This document shows positions 1-13,778 of a DNA stretch of 64,000 nt, one piece after another. Source of the stretch: Acanthacorydalis orientalis (taxonomy: Eukaryota; Arthropoda; Insecta; Megaloptera; Corydalidae); the NCBI GenBank assembly GCA_034766995.1, contig CM068322.1, positions 19,976,745 to 20,040,744 on the forward strand, read 5' to 3'. Both the position numbers and the translations under genes were made by a program. Below the pieces are notes generated by a model, which saw nothing but the letters and a program-made list of their open reading frames with translations, was not told the origin of the DNA and made no database searches. Numbering within the stretch: the first letter of the stretch is position 1; each line of letters opens with the position of its first letter.

Positions 1-106
1 CGTCTTTAATGGATGAATTGACCTCACTGCTTTGATATAAAAATTTGTTACGAATTTTTCAAGGAAATATCCTGCTTTTAATCAAATATAATACATATAT
101 ATGAAC

Positions 107-140
<34 letters not shown>

Positions 141-968
141 ATAATATTAGATTGTAAATCTATAGCTAAAAATTATTCAATATATTAGCGCATTGACTAA
201 TGAAATAAAAACAATTTTTTAGACATTTCCAATACTTTATAGATAATGGTATTTTATTATTATTGTATAACTCTTGTTTTCTTTATAATATTTATTAAAC
301 TATTGCTGTCTCATTTAAAAGCTAATAAAATACGAAAAAAACTGCTTTGTATAATTATAAAATATTTTCTTTATGTCAAGGCCTAAAGATTTAAATGTAA
401 AAATAACTGTAAATTATAATGAAATTGAAAAATATTTTCTATTCATATCTGCTTCATTAAATATTCATATTGAAAGTAAATACTTGCCAAACGTCGAAAA
501 AGGACAATGCACTTGAAAAAAGGTATAAAAAAAATTGAGATTGAACTTTCAATGAAGAGAAATGAAACAATCATACTTGATCAGCAAAAAAGTGAAATAA
601 TTCGTTTGTAATCAGTACACTCGATACAGATGTACTGAGATCTAATAGAATAAATGAATATATTATTTCTGGAATCACATTGATTTCAAGTAAAAGAATG
701 GTGTCAATACTGTTACGCCTTTAATATACGATCAAAAATATTATTCATGTATGTTGAGGCGTGAACAACTATTGTTAATGTTTTATTATTTGATGCACAA
801 AACCTCCTTCATTATGCTAATATTATTCAATAGTATATTGTATTTGTGCTTTGGATGCCACTTGTTAATATGTCGGTCATAATTTAACAATTGCAAATGA
901 TGTGTAATTTGTTTATTAGTTACATGGAACAATGATATCTCTGTTACTTTTACTTTTGTACTGTCAGC

Positions 969-1031
<63 letters not shown>

Positions 1032-2360
1032 GTTATGAGAATTTAAAACGAAAAATAAAAAAAATATAAAAAAGTTTCATGAATAAAATATATGATACAC
1101 ATGGGTGTTTTATCTCAAGAAAATTAAAATGTTTATTGAACAAGCAACATTAAAAAGTATTTTATAATCTCATTTAAACTCGTAATTTTATCAAAGTGCT
1201 CTAGTTGCGAAAAACACGTCGTCATTATAAAATGTATTTTAGGTAAGCTCTATTGTATACTTTAATAAATAATTGATACTCAGAAGGTAGCAATTGAGTT
1301 GTCGAGAAATTTGTTCTGTAATGAGCTGAAGGAATCTCAAACGAGAGCAAACGGTGAAATATTTCATTTTGTTTCATTACATGTAAGAAAATTAGACGCA
1401 TAATGAATGATTTTACACAGGCTATAAATGTTCAGTTTTATAAATAAATATCATTATTCGATACATTATAACGGAGTATGAAAATATGCTATATATAGAA
1501 TTTATTATGTTATTAATTTAATAATGCATAATCACTGACTTCCATTGTTATTCTAATTAATACAACGATATGAATATTAAGAACTATGTTTGGTATATTG
1601 CCAATCGTTAAAATTTTATTAGATTCATTTAGAATATAATTTCCTGTATTAAATTTAGTATCAAAATAAATAACAATAATGTTTTGAAACTAGTTTACAC
1701 ATACATACATAAATATATATATATCAATAAATTAAATAGAAATATAAAAAATTAAAATATAATTTTTAATTCAATTATATTTTAGAGCTGAATAAATTAG
1801 TAAATTACAGAACAACAAATTGGTTTACGAAAACTGCTAGTTTGAATAATTTAATTAAATATAAAATTTAATATTGTCATAAAGAGAAGAGAAGAAGCGT
1901 AATTAGGTACAAATGATAATCTAGTATTTGAATTTATATAATGTGTGATAAATTTTGAATATAAATATACTCATACAGAATTTCATTTAATGAAAATATT
2001 TGTATATTTTATAACAAAATATAAAAATTAAGAATTAAAACCCTGCCTTTATAAGTTTCGTCTTTTTGTGTCAATTAATTTTTATTCTCACATACTAGTT
2101 AGGAAACGTGTGCCATTTTTAGATAGATTTGAGATAACTGTTTAATAATGTTTGGATATAACCAAACTTTAGTTGAATCTGGCAAAACTAGTAACGGAGA
2201 ATAGAATCTCAAGTGATACAAAATGGGAAAAGCCATCAGGATAATGTATCAATAGAATCACAAGTACATAAATACACAATTATAATTTTAACGGTTGAAG
2301 TTTATGATGTTTTTTTTTTTGAAAAAATTTGAAGATTTAGATTGATAGACCAAGCGAATG
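1..2360. other. AT-rich non-coding DNA, no gene seen
   Basis: No open frame with coding character, splice-consistent exon or RNA gene was recognised on either strand. The stretch is dominated by A/T runs. It contains a short (TA)n tract near 108-128 and a pure (TA)n tract at 974-1029. Nothing suggests selection on a product. Confidence 0.5.
974..1029. repeat. (TA)n microsatellite
   Basis: Uninterrupted TA dinucleotide array of about 56 bp, one of several dozen such arrays in the window. It is self-complementary and probably length-polymorphic. Confidence 0.95.
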
Positions 2361-2370
2361 ATTGATTAAG

Positions 2371-2378
2371 TATATAAG
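2371..2378 (+). promoter_or_regulatory. candidate TATA box (weak)
   Basis: The octamer TATATAAG is followed at about 25-30 nt by a less AT-rich stretch (CGTCTTCGACAGATAGTC) that could hold a start site. No convincing coding exon follows. In such AT-rich DNA a chance match is likely, so this is recorded only as a possibility. Confidence 0.15.
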
Positions 2379-3289
2379 TTCGTCTTCGACAGATAGTCTA
2401 TTCTTCTATATCTTCGTTTTTAAATCGAGTAACAATTCTAACAGATTTACCTTAAGAAAAAGCGTTACTTACTTTGAGCATTAAATTGCCTTATTTGTTT
2501 ATGAATTTAAGAGTGAAGCATTCCACAACTGCTCTTATTCCGAATTCACTGTGCATTGTTCACGTAGATTGTTCCTGAAAACAAATAAATAAGTTATAAA
2601 AATGTTTTAAATATTAGGTTGTTTATGAATATTGTTTCTTTTTAGAATAGGGGTCGCTTTATTTCCTTCTTAGTTTTTTTTAAAAATTTAGATCTATGGT
2701 TTAGCAAAACTTCTATAAACATACCAGTAGCTGGAAACAGGTTTTAAAAAATATCTCTTTATTTTTTTGTTTTTGCATTTTATAAACAATTTAAACGAAC
2801 TGAAATTATTAATTTTATGATTACTAATTGTACAAGTATTTGTTTATTCACTTTAATTTATTAATTCATGTTTATAAATTATATTTTATATAATTTAATG
2901 AATTAAATTTTAATTAAGGACTCTATGATTGGTACCAAATTATTATCTACATTTATCTGAATGTTTTATGTACACTTTTTAAAAGGAATAAATTGATGCG
3001 TGAAATTTAAATAAGTAAAACTTTCAATTGAAAGACTGGTTTTAAGTGTGAATAAATAAATAAATTTTTGTCGAATATTGGAAAAATGGTGTTTCTAGGT
3101 AATAGCTGTCATATTGTATGAAATCATCAATAAATAAGTTACAGTTTTTGTAATATCATTTAGTGTCCGTAAACGTAATATTTTATATCTAATCGTTTTC
3201 CAAAATATTATACTTCATCGCCTGTCTTTCAAATATTTACGAAAAGAAAATACAGAAAAAAACTAATTTATACGATAAAATATTCTCAT

Positions 3290-3700
3290 GCAACAACATC
3301 AAATCAAAGTTCAATTTTTACATAAAACAACACAGCATCGATTTCGTTAAACGATAAATCAAGCTTTTGAATTTCAATATGTGTTATTATTATCGAAACA
3401 AAACGCGATTACGGAATCACCACGAAACAATTCGCGAAATAAAAATCCCTGACCGAATATCATCTAACACGAACGTATGAATACGAAAAAAAAACAAATA
3501 AAAAAACATAATAAAATTAGAAAACAATAAGACGCGACGGAGATCTACTTATCTCGAGATCTGAATACCGTACAGCATCAAGGTGGTCGTAGGCGTCGAC
3601 CATCCTGTATAATATTTAGTCTATGTGTTTCGATTTCTTTCCACTTTCTTTCTTGTAGCCGAATTTGGATTCTTCGTCTCGCAACAAGCGCGTCAAAACA
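3290..3700. other. CpG-richer segment, possible regulatory or untranslated exon
   Basis: This stretch has clearly more G+C and many more CpG dinucleotides than its surroundings (for example around 3400-3480 and 3535-3605). It includes a perfect 10-bp palindrome, ATCTCGAGAT, near 3551-3562. No open frame or splice-supported coding exon was found. It could be a promoter, an enhancer, a 5'UTR exon of a gene outside the window or an old insertion. The sequence does not decide. Confidence 0.25.
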
Positions 3701-4748
3701 TGCATTTTTTATTTAGTCCATTTGAAATGTAGACAGAGGAATCTGATTCAAGTCAATCTGTTTGAATTTTTATTACTACACGAAATAGTATATCTGCTTG
3801 TTATTTTGTAGACTGAATTTCGTCTGCCTGTTTTTCCAATTAATATAAATTGTTGCCTAGTTTTCTTAGTACTTCGATAAAAAATCTGATATTGGATATA
3901 AGTTATTCTAAGAACAGTAAACTTTTTCTTGTTACTCTAACGATGACGAATAAAAAAACGGGGTTTATTTCGTTATTGATAAAAAGTAAAACATAATAAA
4001 TGTAACTGTTAAATTTTAAAAATAACTCGATATTGATGTATAAGAGTAAGTGACAAATTTATTTTTATTTATTGTCAAAATAGCACTGTTTAAGGATTAT
4101 TTAAAATTAGATATAAAATTAAAACTTTAAAAAATATACATTAAATATATAAAGAACTAAAAACTTCTTCCTAGGTAGAACGGAATTGGAGTTCAAGTTT
4201 TAAAGAATTTAGAGTAACGATTTTTATTGATTATATTTCATTTCTAATTAAAAATTTTATTACTTGACTTTATCATACAAATTTAATTATACTTTGTAAC
4301 AAAATATTTTTGAGTAAACTTGAAATTATTTTATAAATAGATCAGTTTTATTATTTAACTATTCTTTAATCATGTCGAAATGCTTGCTTGTCATATTTAA
4401 TATTTAATTTTACTTATTTAATTTGGATTAGAGCCAGTAAAATATTTTACAAATAAAGAGTTGAACTGAAGAAATATTCATGAAAAGCTTTAAATTCTAT
4501 TCATCTGATAACGAATATCTCTATAAAAATAACGATTGATTTTTCTGACAGTTAGTTATGAGCAAGATAGTTATTTTCTTTGAAAGAGTCATTCTTTTTT
4601 GCCGAATTTTTTTTTATTTGAACCGTTAGGTATAATAGTTTTTTAGTGATTGAATATGTACTATAAAGTTAAATTTAAAATTGTGATATATTGAGTAGCA
4701 ATCTATCTTATTTAACGTTTTTATAACAAGTTCAGTTACATCAATAGA

Positions 4749-4833
<85 letters not shown>

Positions 4834-5431
4834 TATATAAATATATAAATTTATATTTTGTGTTTAAATACAAAATTAGTAGTCTTTTTTAATACTAAAA
4901 TAAAACTAACAAATTGTAGAATGTTATTAAAAAAAATAGTGATAATTAATAAGATTTGAATTTTTTAGAAAATATTATTAAAATTAATAATATTTTATAT
5001 TATACAAATTTAGAAAAAAACATATAGTCACTAATAGAATTTTAAGATGATATTCAAAAAATTTAAGTAACATTTCTAAAATATAAAATAATTGATAATT
5101 AAATTAATAAATTAAAAAAAATCTTACACAGGTTTCTTGCAATGAAAAAATGATTGAATATTGTATGAAAAATTTAATTTTACTTAGATATTGACTAAGA
5201 ATGTACTGAAGTATATTTGGGTTATTTTCTATTATTAATGTTTATAAAATTATTTGCAGAATCACAGAAAAGATATATTAATAACTATTAAAAATATATG
5301 TCTTATTTCGTAATAATTTCTCAATTATATAAAATTGAAAATAACTACTTATTTTTTTATTATTATTTAGTTTTGAAATAATTAAGAAAAATGTTTCAAT
5401 ATACAAATTCATACATACGCACACACACATA

Positions 5432-5472
<41 letters not shown>

Positions 5473-8400
5473 GTTTTTTAAAAGAGAAATACATTGTGAA
5501 ATATTTTTATAAAAATGTTTGTTGGTGTTGACATTTTAAAATTATTCTTTTATTTCAGTTTTGAAATTTTTATATTTCTTTAGAATTATGAAAAAATATT
5601 TTTAACTTTAGTTTTTTTGTAGTATTTCATCTAAGATATATGTTTAATATTAATCAATAATTTTCAAGTATTGATTAATATTTTTTACACTAATTACTTT
5701 TGAAAACTACTGATACTGTTTTTCTTTAAAAAAAGAAAAATATATTAGATTATAAAACGTTATAGCTAATTTTAAATATTTTCCAAAACAAATTTGTATA
5801 TCATTATTCTTTATATTCTTAAAATATTAAAGCGATACATAGGCATTGTCTGGTTTTAATGAAAACCGTATATCAGTATTATATTTTCATTAGATTAATC
5901 TTACGAAACTGTGCATTGAATAACAAAGTACAGAATTAACATAGACTGAGAAGGAAATACGAAATGACTTTCGCTAATTGACCTGTCTTATTAAAATAGC
6001 ATTGCGTGAAATGAATTTTGCTAGCAAATGAATACTGTCAGCAAATATTATGAATAAAATCAGTAACATAAAATCCGTTTAGATGATAACTTTTGGAAAT
6101 AATTATAGATATTTCTAATATATAGTCGAAGTCTAGTTAAATTTTACCTGATATATCGAGTAATGTTTATTACAAAGAAATATAGGTTATGGCCAGTATT
6201 GTGGGACAATAACATTTCTTCCTAATAAACTTTTCTTGTTATATTCGATAATTCTTAATTAGATATTCTCTTTTTATATATAAATAAAATAATTTTAAAT
6301 TATGTTAAAAAGTAATTTATCTATGGAATAATAAATAATTGTAAAATTTAAATAAAATATATATAAATATCTAAGAACAATATAAACATATTCATCACTT
6401 TAGTCAATATAGACAGCAATTTCAGTTTTAATTTATACAAGAATTTAATTATAATACAACTAATGTAGACAGACATAAAGATAATTTTATATTTTTGAAT
6501 AACCAGAACATTTATCTTCTACCTGTTCTAAAAAAAGTTTTCCACTAATTAAACAAAGAATAAAGCTCTTAGAGAAGACAAAATTTGCTTGATATACTTG
6601 TGAAACTAACTTGTTATAGAAGTGAATTTCTGCACGAAAATATGTAAGAATTATAATCCATGTAAACATTTTCTTGCTATAATCATGAATTTGCTATATC
6701 TCTGATTGTTGTGACTAAGTTCGACGGTAATTATACATTTTTTGAAAGCCTATATCTTATTTTAATAAATATGTAAAAGAATTATAAATTTTAATATTTT
6801 AGATAAAGTAATGGCTATATACAATAAATTATATATGTATTTTATAAGTTAAAAGATGAAAAAATAAACCGAAAGCATGATAAAAATTAAAAAAATTGAT
6901 AATAAAAAACTTTATGTACTTTTTCAATTTAAGTACAATTTTTCTGCAATAACAATATTTTATATATAATAATTATATTAAATAAACGTCTCAATATTTG
7001 ATAAAGATAGAAAAGTGAGTAAAACGGATTTTCTGTAATATTTAACTTATTAGTTACAATTACAGACAGACATATATGACATATGCGGATTGTAAAGTTC
7101 TTTAAATTTCCATTCAGAAAATTTCTAACACATCTTTTAAAAGATTGTGTGCATAATTTTGTGCATTGTCAAAGAAAGCATTTTTATAGATAGTATTTAT
7201 TATGTAAACGAGAAAATCTGTATTTGTTTAAAAAAATATAAACATTTGTTAAAATTTATCAAAAAATGTTACACGTTTCAAATATACAATAAATTTGAAA
7301 TATATTTAGATCTCAAATTTCATTAAAGCATTTTTTTATATTCAATATTTAACTTTGTGAAACAAATTTATATTTATTGAAATGTAAAAAAGTGTTTTCA
7401 AATAATTGACTAACAGTAGTAAACACTAAAACGCTCATCGCTCAATGCCAGTGGGATTGATATAAATATTTGTTTACTTCTGTGATTGATCATTGAGGGA
7501 GAAAATGTTTTTAATATACGTATTAAATAATTAATGACATTAGTTTATTAAAACCATTATATTTATTTATCGTTATTTTTTAACATTTAAATTTTATATC
7601 ATATTTGAACTTCATTATTAATTTTAAATATTTTTCCATAACCTAAAAATTATTTTAAATGTTAATACGAATTTCGTTTTTAAACAATTAATAACTTTTG
7701 CAAAACTTTTCTATCTGAATTGAAACAGCTGCGTAAACTTTCATTTTTTTTATATTTATTTGCATGAAAAATTATATATAACTTGAAACGAAGATTTTTA
7801 TTTTTGTTATAAAACTCTACTGTAAAATAAAACAAACTGTAGGAAGCAGTGAATTTACACCAACACTGGATACTATTTAAAGTTTTATTACTCGTGTAAT
7901 TTAATTTGTAGTTTTGTTATTCAAGTAAAACTTGAGTGTACAGAAGCAGCACAACTTCTTACGAAGAAAAATATTGTAGTTTTTAACACAGGTAGTTACT
8001 AAAAGTTCAAATTATTTCAATTTATTCAGTTGTGTACATTTACGACAAAGTTGCTTTTGCATTAAACTGATTTTATAATTTGATAGAAAAACAATTCTTG
8101 TAGAAATATTCATTTCATTGTAGATAAAAAGATTGACAAGAGTTAAATCATACATTGTTAACAGTAAAATTTCTTACATCAGAGAATAAAAGTTACTTAA
8201 TAGCTATAAAATTTGCATACGTGTGATATTCTTGGAATTTATATGAAATATTTATATATTTCAAAATATATATACTAATAACAATTAGTATATATTAATC
8301 TGCAAGTAATTAATGTCAAAAATATTGTTTTAAAAACCATTAAGTTTTTTAACATAATTGTACATTTTTAATAAAAATCTCTTTACGGATTTGCAGATAA

Positions 8401-8608
8401 TGTCATTATATTTTTAAATGTTAAAATGTTTTTTTTTTTATTTTATACTTGTAAATTCGTATATAATTATTATCATTTTTAGACTTACTCACGAAGTTCT
8501 TTCTAAAAACTAAACAAAAATTAAAATCTTTTATGTAAAAAATATAAATAGTAATTATTTTTTATATTTGCATGAGTTATATTCAAAACATTATCTTTCC
8601 AATTGATG

Positions 8609-8610
<2 letters not shown>
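3701..8610. other. AT-rich non-coding DNA
   Basis: No gene recognised on either strand. Contents are AT-rich unique DNA with (TA)n tracts at about 4750-4839 and 5435-5466. The only longer open frame (minus strand, 6487-6669, about 60 codons) lacks a signal peptide, repeats or any recognisable motif and is at chance length. Confidence 0.5.
4750..4839. repeat. (TA)n microsatellite
   Basis: TA array of about 90 bp with a single TG interruption, in non-coding DNA. Confidence 0.95.
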
Positions 8611-8644
<34 letters not shown>

Positions 8645-8673
8645 TCATACACCTCATTATAAAACAATACTCT

Positions 8674-9291
8674 TATAACGTGGTAAAAAAGTACATTGAG
8701 CCTTGCATAACGTGTTAAATTTCCATACAACGCATTAAATAAATTTTAAAAGGAAGCAAAGCAGGAGATTCCCATGTTTGTAAAAATTTATATAAGGGTA
8801 TTATTATATAAGAACATATTTTACGAATAATGATCCCTTAATGCATCACTTTTTGAATTTAAGAGAAAATTGCAAAATTGTTTGACTCTAAGAATCAGAA
8901 AGAACTGAAAATTATACATGAGAAATCTTTGATAACTGATATTTTAATCAATAAAATAGTGTATTTTTAAATAAATAACATAACTGAGATGAAAGCAAAA
9001 TAAATCAATTAACAAAGATAAGTAGCCAGCATTAAGAAACGATGTCGTTGGAAATATTATAATGAAGGATAAATCCGACAGTGATTAAATATCGTCTTAA
9101 CTCTAAGTAGTTATTTTTATTTTGAGTTATATAACAGTGAAATGCATTAATTTCTTTCTTAATATTTTAATTGAAAATAAAAAATAGTTTGTAAAATATC
9201 ATTTATTTATAAGTTAAAATGTATTTTTACATTTTGTATAAGCTACAAGTCTCGTATAACGTGGAATGTATCCTCCATGTTATACAGGGAT
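8674..9291. mobile_element. possible decayed pogo/Tigger-like DNA transposon
   Basis: Repeated motifs of the type TATAACGTGG occur at 8674-8683, 8706-8714 (CATAACGTG) and 9253-9265 (CGTATAACGTGGA). The last faces an inverted partner at 9271-9290 (TCCTCCATGTTATACAGGGA). Such TATAACG-type inverted ends recall pogo/Tigger elements. The DNA between them has faint coding character on the + strand with stops, and no domain I can defend. This is a family suggestion only. Confidence 0.22.
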
Positions 9292-9294
9292 TTT

Positions 9295-9310
9295 TCTCTC
9301 TCTCTCTCTG

Positions 9311-9352
<42 letters not shown>
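9295..9352. repeat. compound (CT)n(TA)n microsatellite
   Basis: A short CT array (about 9295-9309) runs directly into a TA array (about 9316-9352). The same compound order recurs at about 20339-20362 and 49170-49243. Confidence 0.9.
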
Positions 9353-9354
<2 letters not shown>

Positions 9355-9465
9355 AATCTCAAAAATTAAAAAAAAAACATGTCATTCTCCATTTATTATT
9401 TTACTTCAATTTATTTTAGTATTGAATTGAATTAAAATACTAAATAAAAAATAACATAACTTTTC

Positions 9466-9526
9466 TTAACCCTGGCGCTCCCTTATAGTACTTCCATGTG
9501 GAAGCCTAAATTGAATCACTCTATAT
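9466..9526 (+). repeat. dispersed repeat, copy A (TTAA-starting)
   Basis: A 61-bp stretch starting TTAACCCTGGCGC, with the near-palindrome CTTCCATGTGGAAG in the middle and ending GAATCACTCTATAT just before a TA array. It aligns without gaps to 20456-20516, with roughly three quarters of positions identical by hand. The TTAA start is compatible with a piggyBac-type end. The type is not certain. Confidence 0.55.
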
Positions 9527-9532
9527 GTATAT

Positions 9533-9540
<8 letters not shown>

Positions 9541-9563
<23 letters not shown>

Positions 9564-10403
9564 CGTGTGTGTGTGTGTGTATGTAAAGTAAAGAAATAAT
9601 ATATACTATTTTTTTTGCAACGAACGAAAAGAAATAAATTTACTGTCTAGAACTTGCATGTAAAATTTACGAAAATATAAATGCTTAAGCTTGCAAAAAC
9701 TACTACGTTGTCCTTTTAAGGTTAAAAGATTTACGAGTTTTGTGCTTCTAGTTCGAATACAGACACAGCTGTGTTTTTAATAGTTATCCGTAAAAGTGGA
9801 GTACAAATATATTGGAAATAAAAAAAATATGAATTGGAAAAAATAAAAAAATGTTAGTACGAACATAAATATTGACACTTATTAGTGAAATTATATATAT
9901 ATTTAGTAGAACACAATCATATATTTTTTTTATTGTGTACATAGAATTTTATTAAGCTATGTAATAAAAACACCTGTAGTAAATTCGAAGCAAATTTAGA
10001 TTTTCATTTATATTTATTATTAAAATTATATAAAATCAAAATCAAACTGACTAGTTATAAAACTGTTCTGTTTGAAATAATAACTATTCTCAAATGTTAA
10101 TATATGTTACAAGTAAATACCAGTGATCTTAATAAGATACAAAACACATGTTCACTGCCAACGACATAACGAACCATAATAGATCAAAAGGTACATGCTA
10201 ATCTATCTATTTGTTAGCCTACCGAACTATTAGTTATTTAAATATCATTTCACCACAATGAGAAGGCTTGCCGTTGTCCTAAATTTATTCAAGTCTTGTC
10301 ATTGATGTTATGGGCCAATAAATATCACTAGTATATGCTATCTTTCTTAAATCAACAATTTCAAATTAACAATTAACTGCATCTTCATCCTTATATGTAT
10401 ATA

Positions 10404-10449
<46 letters not shown>

Positions 10450-10608
10450 TTAAGAGATGTTCATTCAGATAGATATTCAGAATGAAGCTTATGAATAGTT
10501 TCAGATATCAGTTTACGAATGGCGAATGTTAATATAAAAATTGAGATTTGTATTCTTGACCTGTTTACTGATCTATTGTCATGTTAACTATTTTTGGGAA
10601 AAATATAC

Positions 10609-10644
<36 letters not shown>

Positions 10645-11780
10645 GATTATTGGAAAAAAACATTTTAGATAAAAAATGTTACCGTATTTAAAAAAATAAT
10701 GTTTGATTTCTATATAATAAATGTTCCGTGTAATGTAGGTCATTGGTAATATCCGATAATTTTTCAGTATAAGTTGTTTAATATTTTCATTATTTAGGGT
10801 AATATTATTATGAGATATTTTATAATACGATTAGATAATATGCATTTACCATAAAAATTAGTATTATATTTTATATTTAAACGATAACCTTCATGAGGTA
10901 GATGTATTCTCTAAATTAATATGTGGAGTTTTACAGCTTTAAAACTAATTTTAAAGTTTTTTATTCATATATCAAACTTGATTTATGTATAAATTGACTC
11001 TCTATTAAAGTATCAACTTGTTAATTATTTACTTTCAATAATTAGATGAAATAATTAATATCTATTATGATGCATATATAAAAATATATCCCATTATTAG
11101 ACTTCATATATAAAAATATATCCCATTACAAAATTCGAGAGCACCATTTTTAGTAGATTGGCAACACATTGTTGAAAAAATTCTAAAACCAATGAACTAT
11201 TAAGAATTGCAGAATATATTTCATTTCATCACAAATTACTTAAAAAACACAAGTGCCCTCAACGACTCAGTATAAAATGTAAATCATAATAGAAGGTCAC
11301 TAATATAAGGCCCCGTTAATAATAAACCAAATACTTAAGTTAAACAATAAAAAAAGAATTTGTATTAAAATTAGGATCTAGGTATAAAATAGATATAAAT
11401 AAACTAGATAATAAATTAAATAGTAAGTTAAATATTGTAATGGACGAATAGGATCCAGTCCTTTAAATGCCGAACTGATTTATAAAATAATATAAAAATA
11501 TAAATGCAAATCGTCTTTCCAATAATGAATACCATTGTTTTAGGGGTCATCTTCTTAACACTTTAATATACGAATTAATTAAAGTTCGATATAACCAAAA
11601 AATACTATTTATTTTTAAGATTATCATTTGTGTTAGCTTAATAAAAAAAAGAATATTTATACATTGCTAATGATTATAATCAAATAATAATAAGCAAAAT
11701 TAATAAAGAATAATCAAATAACAAATTAAACAATAATTCAATAATCCTGTAAAGTATAAAACTTTTCAAAACATTCTGGT
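9541..11780. other. AT-rich non-coding DNA
   Basis: No gene seen. Holds TA tracts near 10416-10446 and 10610-10642 and a short exact direct repeat at 11073-11096 and 11105-11128. Confidence 0.45.
11073..11128. repeat. 24-bp exact direct repeat
   Basis: The 24-nt block beginning CATATATAAAAATATATCCC is present at 11073-11096 and again at 11105-11128, separated by 8 nt. This looks like a recent local duplication. Confidence 0.85.
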
Positions 11781-11788
11781 ATAGGTAT

Positions 11789-12138
11789 TTGATATTTGCC
11801 AAATCGTTTCTCTTCTTATATTATTTTTTGAGCAGGATGTTCCTTTTTACCAGTGGAAGGAAATGTTCAGAAAAATGTACCCTCATTCGAACTGCCCCAT
11901 TTGGCTTTCACTGTCATTTTTTTACAAATTCAAAACAGACATGTTGTAGGTTCGTTACTATGGTTCGCACTTTAACACTGAATATATATATATATATATA
12001 TATAATTATTTCTTTCTATTTGCTTTGCAACTGCACTAAAGCGAATTAAATCTGCCTGCATATCAGAGACGACATTGTTTACAATGGCATAAGAAACACA
12101 TGATGTATCAGAGACGTCTGTGTGTGTCAAGGGGTTAA
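11789..12138 (+). mobile_element. probable piggyBac-like element remnant (3' part)
   Basis: The right end reads GTGTGTGTCAAGGGGTTAA with the final TTAA at 12135-12138, that is TTAACCCCTTGACAC when read inward, which suits a piggyBac-superfamily terminus. Just inside, the block ATCAGAGACG is repeated (about 12062 and 12107). Upstream, an open frame of 86 codons (11789-12049) carries a Cys/His cluster (GRKCSEKC, FHCHF, TCC) where piggyBac transposases have a Cys-rich C-terminal domain. No matching left end was found, and a TA array interrupts the interior. The terminus is the stronger evidence and the coding match is weak. Confidence 0.35.
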
Positions 12139-12523
12139 AGGATCAGCTGAAAGTTTTCTGTGACTGGTTTCAGCATGTGTACTAGATTACATTAAAACCC
12201 ACCTGAAAATGGCACACGTGTTGAAATCTATCACGGAAAGCAGACTTTTAGCTGATTTTTTTGGGAAGAAAATTCTCAGGACAATATACCAAAGGGATTA
12301 CAGATACAAAATATTATGATTATAATGAAGACAGGATTATTAGACAAACATTTTTCAATTAATGTGTTTAAAGAAATGATATTATAACTGGTTAAATTTG
12401 CTGAATACTCCTCTAATAAACATCATTTGTATTTACCTTATTTTAATAAAAAAAGCACTAAAATATTATTTTTTTTAAATACAAGTTCTAATTTATATAA
12501 CTATTGTAGTGTTATAAATATTG

Positions 12524-12528
<5 letters not shown>

Positions 12529-12616
<88 letters not shown>
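12529..12616. repeat. (TA)n microsatellite
   Basis: Pure TA array of about 88 bp, about 75 bp upstream of the foldback MITE. Confidence 0.95.
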
Positions 12617-12620
<4 letters not shown>

Positions 12621-12692
12621 GTAATGCCCATTACAAGTGGACTCACACGGTATCAAAGTTATATGAATCGGCATAGCATGAAAGTGTTATAG

Positions 12693-12864
12693 TGGTTTCA
12701 CACGAGTGTTTTTCATCATGAAATTTGGCTCCATAACGGTAACATATTGTTGTCAGCATTTTTGACTTACGACTTACAGAGTATAAACGTACGTATGAAC
12801 AATGTATAATATTTCTCGTTGCGGAGCTACATTTTATGATGAAAAAAACGCTTGTATGAAATCA
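12693..12864. mobile_element. foldback MITE with about 40-bp imperfect inverted repeats
   Basis: The left arm (12693-12732) reads TGGTTTCACACGAGTG then TTTTTCATCATGAAATTTGG to CTCC. The right arm (12823-12864), reverse complemented, reads TGATTTCATACAAGCG then TTTTTTTCATCATAAAATGT to AGCTCC. The arms match over most of about 41 positions, with a spacer of about 90 bp. It has no coding capacity. This fits a non-autonomous DNA transposon, but I did not identify a clean target duplication, so the superfamily is open. Confidence 0.75.
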
Positions 12865-13738
12865 TTCTTAAAGATTTTTTTTGTATGTTTTGGCAATAGA
12901 TAAAAAAAGAAAATATGTTGTTCTTTAAATGATCTTTATCGATTTTATATCATTAAACAAATAGAAACCGTAAAAGGATTAACTGATGATAGAAAAATAA
13001 AAAAAATGATTGGTTTACATGAATTTTTACATGGGATTTTTGAATATTTTTTGATTTAAATATCAGTTTTTAATTATATGAATATACTTAGTATCATTTG
13101 GCTACTACATTTTCGCATATTATTAAGAAAACGAGTTTCATACCACTAAATGAAAATTCAAATGGAAGTGTATTATAAATTAAAAGTTTATTTTTCAATC
13201 AACTAAATAAAAATTATAAAATTATTATAATCAAAAGTAAAAAAGTTTTAACTATTCTATATATAGATATCTAAGCACGTATTTTTTATTTATGTATACC
13301 GATAATTAAATAATTATTTAAATTTCATTTTTAAATATATGCTCATTCATTGAGTTACCTTGTACCTACAATATATATTAACTCCTGTAATTTTTGTTGA
13401 ATTGGTTTTTTTGTTGTTTATCTTGTATAACAAGTTCTTTAAGTTTCATTTGTAAACATTAAAATTCATTTAAATGTAAAAATAGACCTATACATTCAGA
13501 TGAACTTGTCAGAATATAATCTTGACGACTCAAGATCAATATCTTAAAGTTTGATAACGTTGTTGAAACGTGGCTCAGGATTTAATCATGCTTTTGTAAA
13601 AAATATTCATATAAGTTGTCTTCATTCTTTTTAACATTTCCTTTTCTGTCTTTTTATCTGTGAATATTAATTTAATATCAAAATTTGTAATTAAAGTGGA
13701 ATATGAATAAAAACGACATTATGTTACTTTTTTTCAAT

Positions 13739-13778
<40 letters not shown>

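Noticed and set aside
9745..9770. A TAGTTCGAATACAG stretch resembling a tRNA B box
   Set aside because: It has no matching A box or cloverleaf pairing around it.
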